64,000 nt of DNA from VXNE01 sp965205735 (GCA_965205735.1 OZ242179.1:744001-808000); one strand, 5' to 3'; shown: positions 8,661-18,436, numbered from the stretch's first letter. The notes: generated by a model not told the origin, from the letters alone. A program made the numbers and translations.

Positions 8661-9236
8661 TCAGGCTGTCGGATCGTGTTTCAGGCCGTCAAGCAAGGTC
8701 GGCCAAGCCGCGCGCAGATAGGCAATCATCGACCAGATTGTCATCAGCGCCGCCGCGTACAGCAACATGTATCCGACGATGACCCATGGTCGCTCCAGCA
8801 GCGGCGGATTGGCCAGCAGAATGACGATCGACAACATCTGCAGGGCCGTCTTGAGCTTGCCGATCCAGGAGGCGGCGACCAGCCCGCGGCGATTCACTTC
8901 CGACATCCATTCGCGCAGCGCCGAGATCACTATCTCCCTGCCGATGATGATGACGCCCGGAATGGTGAGCCAGAGGTTGGAATGATTGCCGATCAGCAAT
9001 ACCAGCGCCGTGACGACGATAAGCTTGTCCGCCACCGGGTCGAGGAAAGCGCCGAACGGCGTCGTCTGGTTCAGCCGCCTGGCCAGATAACCATCCAGCC
9101 AGTCGGTAAGCGCGGCAGCGGCGAACAACATCGCCGCCACCCAATGCCCCGCATCGGCGAACACGTAGATCACCGCGAAGATTGGAATGAGGGCGATTCG
9201 CGCCCCGGTCACGATATTCGGCAGATTGACTTCCAT
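8661..9236 (-). CDS. pgsA: CDP-diacylglycerol--glycerol-3-phosphate 3-phosphatidyltransferase
   Basis: Inner-membrane enzyme making phosphatidylglycerol phosphate. 191 residues starting MEVNLPNIVTGARIALIP. The CDP-alcohol phosphotransferase motif D-G-x2-A-R-x8-G-x3-D-x3-D is intact as DWLDGYLARR then FGAFLDPVADK. Several hydrophobic helices follow. The start at 9236 is chosen because upstream in-frame codons are unlike the family. Synteny uvrY-uvrC-pgsA is classic for gammaproteobacteria. Confidence 0.95.
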   Translation of the reverse strand: MEVNLPNIVTGARIALIPIFAVIYVFADAGHWVAAMLFAAAALTDWLDGYLARRLNQTTPFGAFLDPVADKLIVVTALVLLIGNHSNLWLTIPGVIIIGREIVISALREWMSEVNRRGLVAASWIGKLKTALQMLSIVILLANPPLLERPWVIVGYMLLYAAALMTIWSMIAYLRAAWPTLLDGLKHDPTA

Positions 9237-9410
9237 GGGCGAGTATTCTAGCGCGCCCGAACGCGCGAATCTCCGTGCCACTAGCGCCACAAAATCTGTC
9301 GCCCTGGCGGGCGCCGTGTTTTACCCCGCCCAGGCCCGACTGTCTCGTCCCACCTGCCCGCCAGCCACCCAGTCGATCTTGCCGCTAGTGCGGCTAGATC
9401 GAACAGTCTG

Positions 9411-11247
9411 CTAGCCCGCGTGCAGCGCCGCGTAGACGTTCTGCGCGAGCCGCCGACTGATGCCCCGAACCTTGGCGATCTCTTCTTCGCTGGCCCCCTT
9501 GACGGACGCGACCGACCCGAAGTGCGCGAGGAGTTCGCGCTTGCGCTTCGCTCCCACGCCGGGAATGCCGTCCAATTCGGATCGGCGCTGCCGTTTCTGG
9601 CGCCGCCCGCGATGCCCGGTTATGGCGAATCGATGCGCCTCGTCGCGGATGTGTTGCAAGAGATGCAGGGCGCCGCCGCTCGGCGACAGGGCCAGATCAC
9701 CCTCCCCCGCCGCGAGGACTCGCTCGAGCCCCGGCTTGCGCGACGTCCTCGATCTGCAGTTCGTTCATGACATCGACGGCCCGGTTGAGCTGGCCGACGC
9801 CGCCATCGATGATGAGCACATCCGGAAAAGCCGCTTCGTCCTGTCCGCGTGGAGCGCTCCCCTCCGCGCTCGCGCGCCGAGAACTCCGTCGATAGCGTCG
9901 GCGCAGGGCCTGCTCCATGGCGGCGAAGTCGTCTCCCGGCGCGACACCTTCTATGTTGAAGCGACGGTAGTCCGACTTCAGGGGACCGTTGGTATCGAAC
10001 ACGACGCAGGACGCCACCGTCTCGTCTCCGCCGGTATGACTGATATCGAAACACTCGAGGCGTTGCGGCAGGTCCTCCATGCCAAGCGCTTCCTGCAGAT
10101 CGACGAAGCGGGCGAAGACGTTCCTCCGGTCCGCGAGATAGGCGCCGAGCGAAAGCGACGCATTCTCCTGCGCCATGTCGAGCCAGCGCGCGCGTTGCCC
10201 GCGCACCCGGATGGACAGCTCGACCTTGCGACCCGCGCGCGTGGTCAGCGCATCCCGCAGGACATCGCGGTCATCAAGCGGCGACGACGCGATCACGCTC
10301 TTCGGAATCTCGCGCTCCGCGCCGCCGAAGAAGTACTGCGACAGGAATGCCGACAACAATTCGCCCGGTGCGACGCCGAGTTCGTTCTTCGGGAACCAGG
10401 TGCGTTGACCCAGGACCCGACCGTCGCGAACGAATAGCCCCTGCACGCAAGCAAAACCACCTTCGACGGCGAGCGCGAATATGTCCGCGTCGCCGGAGGC
10501 GCCGTGCACGTACTGGCTCTCCTGCACCCGCCGCAGGTGCGAGACCTGGTCGCGATACCTGGCGGCCCGTTCGAACTCTAGCTTGGCCGCGGCGCCATCC
10601 ATCTTGCGCTTGAGTTCGTCCAGCACCGACTGGCTGGAACCCTCCAGAAAGAGCACCGCGAGGCGAACGTCCTCCGCATACTGCTCCGCGTCGATCAGAC
10701 CCACGCACGGACCGCTGCAACGCTTGATCTGGTATTGCAGGCACGGTCGAGACCGGTTGCGAAAGAACCCGTCGTCGCACGAGCGAAGCTGAAACAGCTT
10801 CTGCAGGATATTGAGGCTGTCGCGCACGGCGTATGCGCTCGGAAACGGCCCGAAGTAGCGGGCGTCCGCCCGTTTCGCGCCCCTATGGAACGTCAGCCTC
10901 GGGAACTCGGCGTGGTCGGTCAGACAGATGTACGGATACGACTTGTCATCCCGCAGGACCACGTTGTAAGGCGGTCGCTCTTGCTTGACCAGGCTCTGTT
11001 CGAGCAGCAACGCCTCGGTTTCGCTGTGGGTGACGGTGACCTGCACATCGGCGATCCTGGAAACCAGTGCCATGGTCTTCGCGGAAAGACCCGAAGCGCG
11101 AAAGTAGCTCGTCACGCGCGCCCTGAGGTTGCGCGCCTTGCCGATATAGAGCGCCCGGCCGTCGGCGTCGAGCATGCGATAGACGCCAGGCTTCTTCGTG
11201 AGAGACGCCAGAAAGGTTTCCGGGTCGAACCGTGCGGTTCCCGCCAT
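9411..11247 (-). pseudogene. uvrC: Excinuclease ABC subunit C, frameshifted by a small internal deletion
   Basis: UvrC makes both incisions in nucleotide excision repair. From the ATG at 11247 the N-terminal GIY-YIG nuclease is intact (PGVYRMLDADGRALYIGKARN), followed by the Cys region, the UVR UvrB-binding segment and the RNase H-like endonuclease domain up to IIDGGVGQL. After NELQIEDVA near position 9740 the frame is lost and a TGA follows at 9697. The neighbouring frame resumes with RKPGLERVLAAGEGDLAL and runs through LHLLQHIRDEAHRFAI and the C-terminal HhH domain to 9411. Compared with the family, the short conserved LLGVAKG-type segment between these parts is missing: a deletion of about 26 bp. 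It is either true inactivation or an assembly fault. Confidence 0.88.
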
Positions 11248-11362
11248 CGCCGAACTATACGGCGACGTGCCCCCCGGGGGCAACGCCGCGCGCGAGGCGG
11301 CCGGGCCTTACCGCCGGATCCGCGATCCCGCGTCGGCAGCCCGGCCGATCATGCCGCCGCCG

Positions 11363-12130
11363 TCATCCGGGCATATTCGCGAGCTTGACGTCGGGTTGCC
11401 CGGACGGGACCTTCGTCGCGCGAACCGGACCGCTCGGCGCCGCCGAATCTTCTTCCTCCTCCTCCGAAGGCGGTCTGCTCGGCGATAGCGGCAACGACGG
11501 ATGGATCATCCCATGCTTGACCGCCAGCAGCGCCAGTTCCACATCGCTCGACACCTTCAACTTCTCGAAAATCCGGTAGCGGTAGCTGTTGACGGTCTTG
11601 GGACTCAAATGCAGGTTATGCGAGATTTCGTGCACGCGATGACAATTGATCACCATCAGCGTGATCTGCATCTCTCTGCTGGATAGTTGCTCGAAGGGAC
11701 AGACATCTTCATCGTCAAGAGTTCGCAACGCGAGCGTCTGCGCGACATCGGCGCTCACGAACCGCTGGCCCACGAACGCCCGGCGAATCGCCGTCATCAG
11801 TTCTTCCAGGCTGGAACTCTTGGTCACGTAGCCACAGGCGCCCGCTTTCAGCGATTGGGAAGGATAGGGTTCGTCTCGACACCCGGTGACCATGATGATG
11901 TTGATGTTCTTTTCCAGGCGAATGATGCGTCGCGTGGCTTCGAGGCCGCCTATGCCCGGCATGACGATGTCCATCAATACGACGTGAGGCAGCAATTCCC
12001 GGCTGAGTTCTATCGCGCGTTCGCCGCTATCGGCACGACCAACGACATCGACAATGTTGACATCGGCGAGAGCGCGGCTCAGTCCGGCGCGAAACAACTC
12101 GTGATCGTCCACGATAAGCGTCCGAATCAT
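11363..12130 (-). CDS. uvrY: LuxR-type response regulator UvrY/GacA
   Basis: Response regulator of the BarA-UvrY / GacS-GacA type, which controls Csr/Rsm small RNAs. The receiver domain reads MIRTLIVDDHELFRAGLSRAL with the phospho-acceptor Asp in PHVVLMDIVMPGIGG and the conserved Lys in GYVTKSSS. The LuxR HTH is LSSREMQITLMVI...EISHNLHLSPKTVNSYRYRIFEKL. AAGGGA 6 bp before the ATG supports this start. The ~45-residue tail is unusual for the family: Ser/Pro-rich with an EEEEED run. Position upstream of uvrC is the classic GacA arrangement. Confidence 0.92.
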   Translation of the reverse strand: MIRTLIVDDHELFRAGLSRALADVNIVDVVGRADSGERAIELSRELLPHVVLMDIVMPGIGGLEATRRIIRLEKNINIIMVTGCRDEPYPSQSLKAGACGYVTKSSSLEELMTAIRRAFVGQRFVSADVAQTLALRTLDDEDVCPFEQLSSREMQITLMVINCHRVHEISHNLHLSPKTVNSYRYRIFEKLKVSSDVELALLAVKHGMIHPSLPLSPSRPPSEEEEEDSAAPSGPVRATKVPSGQPDVKLANMPG

Positions 12131-12300
12131 CTCCCTTCCCTTAATTGGCAATCGGCACTAGACCATATTGAAGCGCGACTGCCGAAGATAGGTGGTCATC
12201 GAACATCCCCACCCTTTTTCATCATAGTTCCACTATCCAATAGCGGTTTGATATCACCGTCGGCGTCGCGGCTGACAACGGGGAGCGGGAATGTCTCCGG

Positions 12301-13485
12301 TCAGCCGCCGGTAAAGGCCTGCAACCCCGTCTGCGCCCGCCCCAGGATCAACGCGTGGATATCGTGCGTTCCCTCATAGGTGTTCACCGTCTCGAGGTTC
12401 ATGACGTGGCGCATGACGTGAAACTCGTCAGCGATGCCGTTGGCGCCGTGCATGTCGCGCGCCATGCGGGCAATGTCGAGGGCCTTGCCGCAGTTATTTC
12501 GCTTCATGAGGGATATGGTCTCGACAGGCAGGCGATCCTCGTCGAGCAGCCGACCGATACGCAGGCAGCCCTGCAGACCCAGAGAGATTTCCGTCTGCAT
12601 GTCGGCAAGTTTCTTCTGGATGAGCTGGTTCGCCGCAAGCGGCCGGCCGAATTGCTTGCGGTCCAGCGTGTAGCGCCGCGCGGCGTGCCAGCAGAATTCC
12701 GCCGCGCCCATCGCGCCCCAGGCGATGCCGTAGCGGGCGCGATTCAGACAGCCGAACGGACCGCCGAGCCCTTTCGCGCCCGGCAGCAGGTTCTCGCCCG
12801 GGACACGCACATCGTCGAGCACGATTTCCCCCGTGACCGACGCGCGCAAACTCATCTTGCCCTTGATCGTCGGCGTGGAAAGGCCTTCCATGCCGCGTTC
12901 CACCAGGAACGCCCGTATGATCCCGTCGAGCTTGGCCCAGACGACGGCGACATCCGCTATCGGCGAATTCGTAATCCACATCTTGGCGCCGTTCAGGACA
13001 TAGTCGTCGCCATCTCTGACCGCTCGCGTCACCATGCCCGCCGGATCGGAGCCATGGTCCGGCTCCGTCAGACCGAAGCATCCCACCAATTCGCCGGTGG
13101 CGAGGCCCGGCAGGAACCGCTCGCGCTGCGTCTGGGTGCCGTAGGCGTAGATCGGGTACATGACGAGGGACGACTGCACGCTCATGGCGGAGCGATAGCC
13201 GCTGTCGACGCGCTCTATCTCGCGGGCCACCAGGCCATAGGCCGTGTAGGACACTCCGGCACAGCCGTACTGCTCCGGCAGCGTGGCGCCAAGGAAACCC
13301 GCCGCGCCCATCTCGTTCATGATCTCGCGGTCGAAGCGCTCGTGCCGATTGGCTTCCACCACTCTCGGCATCAGTCGGTCTTCTGCGAAATCCCGCGCGG
13401 AATCGCGTATCAACCGCTCTTCCTGCGACAGTTGGTCGTCGAGCAGGAACGGGTCGTCCCAAGCGAAGGGAGTACGCCCAGCCAT
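12301..13485 (-). CDS. gcdH: Glutaryl-CoA dehydrogenase (acyl-CoA dehydrogenase family)
   Basis: FAD enzyme converting glutaryl-CoA to crotonyl-CoA in lysine/tryptophan degradation. 394 residues; the second ATG (13485, MAGRTPFAW) is chosen because GGAGGA lies 7 bp before it. Signatures: FGLTEPDHGSDPAGM and KMWITNSPIADV for FAD/substrate, RSAMSVQSSLVM (substrate-carboxylate Arg region), and the catalytic Glu in NTYEGTHDIHALILGRA at the C-terminus. The last motif is the form found in GcdH rather than general acyl-CoA dehydrogenases. Confidence 0.9.
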   Translation of the reverse strand: MAGRTPFAWDDPFLLDDQLSQEERLIRDSARDFAEDRLMPRVVEANRHERFDREIMNEMGAAGFLGATLPEQYGCAGVSYTAYGLVAREIERVDSGYRSAMSVQSSLVMYPIYAYGTQTQRERFLPGLATGELVGCFGLTEPDHGSDPAGMVTRAVRDGDDYVLNGAKMWITNSPIADVAVVWAKLDGIIRAFLVERGMEGLSTPTIKGKMSLRASVTGEIVLDDVRVPGENLLPGAKGLGGPFGCLNRARYGIAWGAMGAAEFCWHAARRYTLDRKQFGRPLAANQLIQKKLADMQTEISLGLQGCLRIGRLLDEDRLPVETISLMKRNNCGKALDIARMARDMHGANGIADEFHVMRHVMNLETVNTYEGTHDIHALILGRAQTGLQAFTGG

Positions 13486-13533
13486 CGTCATTCCTCCGTT
13501 TGCGTGGAATCCCTTGATTCGCCGCGCGCCACG

Positions 13534-14385
13534 CTACCGATCCGACGGGATGCGAACCATGTTGTACAACCGCTCCGCGCTCACGCGCGCCGCCTCGGGG
13601 AAATCGCTGGCGCCCCCCGCGTAGATGATGCTGCGAGAGGCGCTGACCACGAGTCCCCGGCCGTTCGACGCCACGCAGCGTCGGACCGCCGCCGGATCGC
13701 CTCCCTGCGCGCCAACCCCCGGCACCAGCAGGGGCAAGTCGCCAGCCGCTTCGCGCACGGAGGCCATTTGGTCGGGATACGGCGCCCCCGCCACCAGCAT
13801 CAGATCGCCCTCGTCGCGTGCGGCGGCGGCGCGGGCGATGCGCAGGTACAGCGGGTCGTCCGGCGGATATTCCTGCAGCCAGCCGCTGTCCGGATTGCTC
13901 GTGCGGCAGAGCAGCGCCACGCCGCGTCCGGTGTAACGGCGGTACGGCGCGATGGCCTCCCATCCGAGGTAGGGATTCACGGTGACGGCATCGGCGTCGT
14001 AGCGTTCGAACGCTTCCTTCGCGTATTGCTCGGCGCTGGACCCGATGTCGCCGCGCTTGGCGTCGAGGAGCACCGGGATTCCGGGGTGCGTCGCGTGGAT
14101 GTATGCAACGAGCGCTTCGAGGTCATGTTCCGCGCCGCACGCCGAAAAGAACGCGATCTGCGGCTTGTAGGCGCAAACGATATCGGCCGTGACGTCAATG
14201 ATCGCGCGGCAGAAGTCGAGCATGGGACGCTGGCTGTGGGGCACGAGTGCGCGCACGCGTTCCAGGTCGGGGTCGAGCCCCACGCAAAGGAAACCGCCGG
14301 AGCGTTCCCAGGAAACTTCCAGTTGCTCTCGAAAGGTGGGGCGCGCCGCGCCTTCGGCCGACGCCGCTATCATTGACCTCGCCAT
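13534..14385 (-). CDS. pyrF: Orotidine 5'-phosphate decarboxylase (type 2)
   Basis: Last step of UMP synthesis. 283 residues from the ATG at 14385, which overlaps the end of the ferredoxin gene by 16 bp. LCVGLDPDLERV at the N-terminus and the catalytic PVLLDAKRGDIGSSAEQYA (Asp-Lys-Asp array) mark the family; the longer length and VTVNPYLGWEAIAPY identify type 2 (PyrF of actinobacterial/myxobacterial style). Cytosolic. A longer upstream reading frame exists but lacks family similarity. Confidence 0.92.
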   Translation of the reverse strand: MARSMIAASAEGAARPTFREQLEVSWERSGGFLCVGLDPDLERVRALVPHSQRPMLDFCRAIIDVTADIVCAYKPQIAFFSACGAEHDLEALVAYIHATHPGIPVLLDAKRGDIGSSAEQYAKEAFERYDADAVTVNPYLGWEAIAPYRRYTGRGVALLCRTSNPDSGWLQEYPPDDPLYLRIARAAAARDEGDLMLVAGAPYPDQMASVREAAGDLPLLVPGVGAQGGDPAAVRRCVASNGRGLVVSASRSIIYAGGASDFPEAARVSAERLYNMVRIPSDR

Positions 14386-14705
14386 TGTCTCTCCGGGATA
14401 TGCACGACGATGCCGTCCAGAGACTCCGTCATGAATACCTGGCAGGACAGTCGGCTGTTGTTGCGCCAGTCGTCGAGGTACTGCAGGAGCACCTGCTCGT
14501 CGTCGATCATCGCGGGCAGCTTGCCGAACCAGGACGCTTCGACGTAGCAGTGGCACGTCGAACACAGGCACGCGCCGCCGCACTGCGCCTCGATACCTGG
14601 CACCCCATTGTCGAGCGCGCAGTCCATGATGGATTCCCCGATGTTTGCGGCGAGCGCCTGCCGGCGACCGTCCGAGTGGACGAAGACAATCCCGGGTCGT
14701 TTCAC
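14370..14705 (-). CDS. [2Fe-2S] ferredoxin
   Basis: 111 residues from the GTG at 14705 (MKRPGIVFVHSDGRRQ). Cluster ligands are Cys42, Cys48 and Cys51 in QCGGACLCSTCHC, with the distal Cys88 in RLSCQVF: the C-x5-C-x2-C...C pattern of adrenodoxin/ISC-type ferredoxins. A possible electron donor for oxygenases or Fe-S assembly. The GTG start is preceded immediately by GGAG, so initiation is a little uncertain. Overlaps pyrF and is divergent from coaE. Confidence 0.88.
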   Translation of the reverse strand: MKRPGIVFVHSDGRRQALAANIGESIMDCALDNGVPGIEAQCGGACLCSTCHCYVEASWFGKLPAMIDDEQVLLQYLDDWRNNSRLSCQVFMTESLDGIVVHIPERQWRGQ

Positions 14706-14726
14706 TCCGTCATTGTAACCGCTAAC

Positions 14727-15452
14727 ATGGCTTCGTTCGTTTTGGAGTCCGACTTGGTCATAGGTTTGACCGGGGGCATCGCTTCGGGGAAGTCGACCGC
14801 CGCCCGCCAACTCGCATCCTTGGGCGCGCACGTGATCGACGCGGACGCGCTTGGCCACCGCGTCTACGAGCCGGACACCGATGCGTATCGGGCGGTGCTG
14901 GCGGCGTTCGGGAAGGATGTCCTCGGGGCCGACGGTCAACTCGACCGCAGGGCGCTCGGCAGCAAGGTATTCGGCGACCCCGCCGCGCTGAAGCGCCTCA
15001 CCGATATCGTCTGGCCCGAGATCCGTCGTCTCGCCGAGCGCGAAATCGCGACCGTGCGAGCGAGAGACGCCGACGCCATTGTCGTGCTCGAGGCGGCGGT
15101 GCTGTTCGAAGCGGGCTGGCAGGACGCGGTCGACGAGACCTGGGTGGTCGCGGTCGACCGGGATGTCGCCGGGATGAGGGCAATGGCGCGCGACGGCCTG
15201 GACGAATCAGCCGTCCAGGCGCGCATAGATGCGCAGCTATCGAACGCGGAACGCGCCGCCCGCGCCGACGTGGTCGTGGACAACTCGGGCACCGAAGCGG
15301 CGATGCGGGCGCGGCTCGACGACGAATGGGCGCGCGTGAAGTCGCCCGGAGAAATCGCATCTTCTTTGCGAGGGGTATCCCCTCGCGCTCCCCGGCTGAA
15401 GGCTCCTTTGCGAGGGGTATCCCCTCGCGCTCCCCGGCTGAAGGCTCCGTGA
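14727..15452 (+). CDS. coaE: Dephospho-CoA kinase with repeat-encoded C-terminal tail
   Basis: Final step of coenzyme A synthesis. 241 residues; P-loop GLTGGIASGKST near the N-terminus, DADALGHRVYEP for substrate binding, LLFEAGW-like VLEAAVLFEAGWQDAVDE and ARIDAQ. The normal enzyme ends at about residue 213. The remaining 28 residues are two copies of LRGVSPRAPRLKAP, encoded by two tandem 42-bp repeat units. The stop TGA overlaps the GTG start of the next gene. The tail is probably an insertion tolerated at the C-terminus. Confidence 0.93.
   Translation: MASFVLESDLVIGLTGGIASGKSTAARQLASLGAHVIDADALGHRVYEPDTDAYRAVLAAFGKDVLGADGQLDRRALGSKVFGDPAALKRLTDIVWPEIRRLAEREIATVRARDADAIVVLEAAVLFEAGWQDAVDETWVVAVDRDVAGMRAMARDGLDESAVQARIDAQLSNAERAARADVVVDNSGTEAAMRARLDDEWARVKSPGEIASSLRGVSPRAPRLKAPLRGVSPRAPRLKAP
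15365..15448 (+). repeat. Two tandem 42-bp palindrome-containing repeat units
   Basis: Two identical units, 15365-15406 and 15407-15448. Each begins TTT, contains the 19-nt palindrome GCGAGGGGTATCCCCTCGC (8-bp arms, 3-nt loop) and ends GCTCCCCGGCTGAAGGCTCC. They are in frame in the 3' end of coaE and run up to the base before the next gene's GTG. Related copies are at 23297-23334 and in hrpA. Confidence 0.93.
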
Positions 15453-16078
15453 TACTCGACCTCCACACGCACTCGGTCAAATCCGACGATGGTCGCGCGA
15501 AAGTGCGCAACTATTGCCAGTGGATCCGCTCGCGGGACATCGGCATCGACGGATTCGTGCTCACCGAACATCGCCAGTTCGACTTCGAATCCGACTACTC
15601 CGAGCTCGCGGAGCAATTCGGGCTGATCATTCTGAAGGGCAGCGAAGTCGAAACCGAGTACGGCCACGTGCTCGTTTTCGGCGTGACCGAATCCCTGACG
15701 CGGGAATTCGACTTTGCATCCATCGACCTGTCCCTGGAAGATGTTGTCGAGGCTTGCGACCGTAACGACGCGGTGGCAGTGCCTTGCCATCCGGGACGCA
15801 AACGCGTCGGCATGAGCGCGCACATCGACGCGCTCGGTCCTCCAAGGGGCGTGCGAATCGTAGAGGTCAAGAACGGCGGCAGTCGCAGTGACGAGGACGA
15901 CATCGCGCAGCGGATGGCCGTTCGGTTCAACTACCTCGGTATCGGCGGCAGCGATGCCCACATCGTGAGCCAGGTCGGTCGGTGCGCGACGCGCTTCCCC
16001 AATCCCGTGACGTCGGAGCCCGAGTTGGTCGAAGCGTTGCGCGCCGAAGACTTCGAAGCCATATCCGTCGCCAGGTAA
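15449..16078 (+). CDS. PHP-domain metal-dependent phosphoesterase
   Basis: 209 residues from the GTG at 15449, which overlaps the coaE stop. The PHP motifs are clear: DLHTHSVKSDDG (metal His pair), FVLTEHRQFD, GSEVETEYGHVL, VPCHPGRK and IGGSDAHIV. Members of this family hydrolyse phosphodiesters or nucleotides with two or three metal ions. The substrate is unknown. An ATG at 15326 would add residues read from the repeats and is rejected because homology starts at VILDLHTHS. Confidence 0.85.
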   Translation: MILDLHTHSVKSDDGRAKVRNYCQWIRSRDIGIDGFVLTEHRQFDFESDYSELAEQFGLIILKGSEVETEYGHVLVFGVTESLTREFDFASIDLSLEDVVEACDRNDAVAVPCHPGRKRVGMSAHIDALGPPRGVRIVEVKNGGSRSDEDDIAQRMAVRFNYLGIGGSDAHIVSQVGRCATRFPNPVTSEPELVEALRAEDFEAISVAR

Positions 16079-16160
16079 CCGACGGCAACCGCGCACGTTC
16101 ACGCGCCGGTAGCGTGGCGGAAATCAACCAGAAGACGCCGCTGGATCACGCGACTCGCCC

Positions 16161-17492
16161 ATGCATGAAGACCGCTTCGGCCAATCCATCACGACGGACT
16201 CGGCGCGCGCGGCGGCACTCTACGACGAGGCGGGCGACCTTCTGTTCGCGTTGCAGCCGGGTAGCGGCGTCCTCATCGACGAGGCACTGACACTGGACCC
16301 CGATTTCGCCTTGGCGCATTGCGCGAAAGCGCGGTCTCTGGCATCGGACGGCGACACCGGGGAAGCACGACGGTACGCCGCTCTCGGCCGCGACTTGGCG
16401 GCGCGCCTGTCCGTGCGCGAGCGCCGTCACGCGGACATCGTCCATCTCGCGCTACGCGGCGAGTCGCGACAGGCACTTCGCGCGGTGCGCGAACACGCCG
16501 CCGCGTATCCGCGCGATGCGGTGCCCCTGTCGTTCGCCCTCGGGGTGTACGGGCTGCTCGGCTTCGGTGGCTTCAATGACTTTCACGCCCAGCAGGCGGA
16601 GCTGCTCGCAAGCGTGGCTCACGCGTGGGGAGACGACTGGTGGTTCCTCGCGGCGTTCGGATGGGCCCTGGTCGAAGCCGGACGCGCCGAAGCCGGCATC
16701 CCCATGCTCGACCAGGCACTGGAACTGAATCCCGACAACGCCAATGCCGTGCACGGCCGAGTCCACGGGTATTACGAGGAGGGCGCGGCGGTCGAGGGAG
16801 AGGCGTTGATCGACGCCTGGCTGCCGAACTATGACCGCACCGCCGTGTTGCACGGACACCTTTCCTGGCACCGGGCGCTCTTCGCCCTGCAGCGGGGCCA
16901 TGCCGAGCGTGCCATCGCCATCTATCGCGATAGCGTTCGCCCAGCGGCCTCCCGCGCGTTGCCCATGTTCACCACCATCGACGCCGCATCCTTCATCACG
17001 CGGGCCGCAATCGCAGGCCACCCGCTCGGCACCAGGGAAAGTCGGGAGGTCGCCGCGTTCGCGCGAAAATACTTTCCGGAACCGGGCGTGCCCTTCGTCA
17101 ACGCCCACCTGGCCATGGCCCATGCCTCGGTGGGGGATAGCGACGCCCTTTCGGGTCTTGAGCGGGCCATCGCAACATTGCTCGACGACGGGGCGCAACC
17201 CTCGGGCCCCGTCGTGGCGCTCGTATGCAAGGCCATCGTTGCCTACGGCCAAAACCGCTACGAAGCCGCTGCCCAACGGATGCTTGAAGCCATGCCGGAC
17301 CTGGAACGGCTCGGCGGCAGCCACGCGCAACGCGATGTGTTCATCGACCTGCTGATCTCGGCGACGATCCATGCCGGCGCGACGAAAGACGCAGAACGCG
17401 TCGCAAGGGAGCGATGGACGCGGCGGGCGGGCCATCTCGATGCCGACTGGTTGGCGCGGCTTATCGCGGAGGCGCTCCGTTCACGCGACTGA
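16161..17492 (+). CDS. TPR-repeat protein (TTC38-like)
   Basis: 443 residues, soluble, no signal peptide. Alpha-helical TPR-like repeats run along the length: VLIDEALTLDPDFALAHCAK, ALVEAGRAEAGIPMLDQAL, LELNPDNANAVHGRVHGYYE and GHLSWHRALFALQRGHAERA. The last motif is typical of the TTC38 family found widely in proteobacteria. Likely a protein-interaction scaffold; no catalytic motif is visible. Confidence 0.75.
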   Translation: MHEDRFGQSITTDSARAAALYDEAGDLLFALQPGSGVLIDEALTLDPDFALAHCAKARSLASDGDTGEARRYAALGRDLAARLSVRERRHADIVHLALRGESRQALRAVREHAAAYPRDAVPLSFALGVYGLLGFGGFNDFHAQQAELLASVAHAWGDDWWFLAAFGWALVEAGRAEAGIPMLDQALELNPDNANAVHGRVHGYYEEGAAVEGEALIDAWLPNYDRTAVLHGHLSWHRALFALQRGHAERAIAIYRDSVRPAASRALPMFTTIDAASFITRAAIAGHPLGTRESREVAAFARKYFPEPGVPFVNAHLAMAHASVGDSDALSGLERAIATLLDDGAQPSGPVVALVCKAIVAYGQNRYEAAAQRMLEAMPDLERLGGSHAQRDVFIDLLISATIHAGATKDAERVARERWTRRAGHLDADWLARLIAEALRSRD

Positions 17493-17626
17493 CATCGCAA
17501 CAAGCACGGATGGTCGTTCGCCGCAGGCCCATCCTCCCGTGCATTTTCATATGAAGTCTATTTTACTCATGAGAAATATAGAGTCAGGATGACTTTACTC
17601 ATGCCGGACCCGAACTATCCTGCCGT

Positions 17627-18436
17627 ATGACATGCCGCAAGGGCGGCGACTCCCTGCAAGGGCGTTACCACTACTACCGGCTGCATCCCTTGTCCTTGGG
17701 CGAACTCGCCGCAAATCCGTCTCCGGCCGATTTGGATGCCTTGATGCAGTTCGGTGGATTTCCCGAACCGTTCCTCGCTGGCGACACGCGAATGTGGCGA
17801 CGGTGGCAACGGGAGAGACAGTCCCGCGTGCTGTACGAAGATCTCCGCGATCTTGAAAACGTGCGCCACGTCGCGCTGGTCGAGCTGCTTGTGGAGGCGC
17901 TGCCGCATCGGGTCGGCTCGCCGTTGTCTATCAGGAGCCTTAGCGAGGATCTGCAGGTAGCCCACGAGACCGTCGCGCGCTGGCTGGGGATCCTGGAAAA
18001 CCTCTTTGTGTGCTTCCGCATTCCGCCATTCGGCGCACCCCGAATACGGGCAGTGAAGAAGGAGGCCAAGCTCTATCTCTGGGACTGGTCGCAGACACCG
18101 GGCAAGGGCGAGCGGTTTGAGAACCTTGTCGCCTGTCACCTCCTGAAGTATTGCCACCTGCTGGAAGATACCCAGGGCTATCGGATGGAACTCAGGTTCG
18201 TTCGGGACACGGACCGCCGCGAAATCGACTTCGTCGTGATCCGAGACAACGAACCGCTCTTTGCCGTGGAGTGCAAGTCCGCCGACAAGTCACCGAATCG
18301 GGCGATTGAATACTTCCGCCAGAGAACGTCGATCAAGAACTTCTACCAGGTCCGCCTGGGCGAACGAGATTACGTCTCGAGCGGGACGCGCATCCTTCCA
18401 TTCCGCACGTTTTGTAGTGAGCTGAAGCTGCCCTGA
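17627..18436 (+). pseudogene. AAA/DUF4143 ATPase missing its N-terminal ATPase domain
   Basis: 269 residues corresponding to the last two thirds of AAA_14/DUF4143 proteins. It begins in the middle of the ATPase domain at RKGGDSLQGRYHYYRLHPLSL and continues with the DUF4143 winged-helix/nuclease-like part (SIRSLSEDLQVAHETVARWLGILEN, KLYLWDWSQ, REIDFVVIRDNEPLFAVECK). Walker A and B are absent; about 120 residues are missing. The region upstream is AT-rich and carries two TTTACTCATG copies (17572-17610). A related complete gene lies across tRNA-Ala at 18794-19966. Confidence 0.8.

Noticed and set aside
12355..14376. 673-codon plus-strand open frame
   Set aside because: It lies antisense to gcdH and pyrF, both with clear catalytic motifs. 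Its translation is low-complexity Arg/His/Ala-rich, as expected from the complement of GC-rich genes.
15365..15448. Tandem repeat as a transcription terminator for coaE
   Set aside because: The palindrome is a strong hairpin but lies within the coding frame, has no T tract, and the next gene starts by overlapping the coaE stop.
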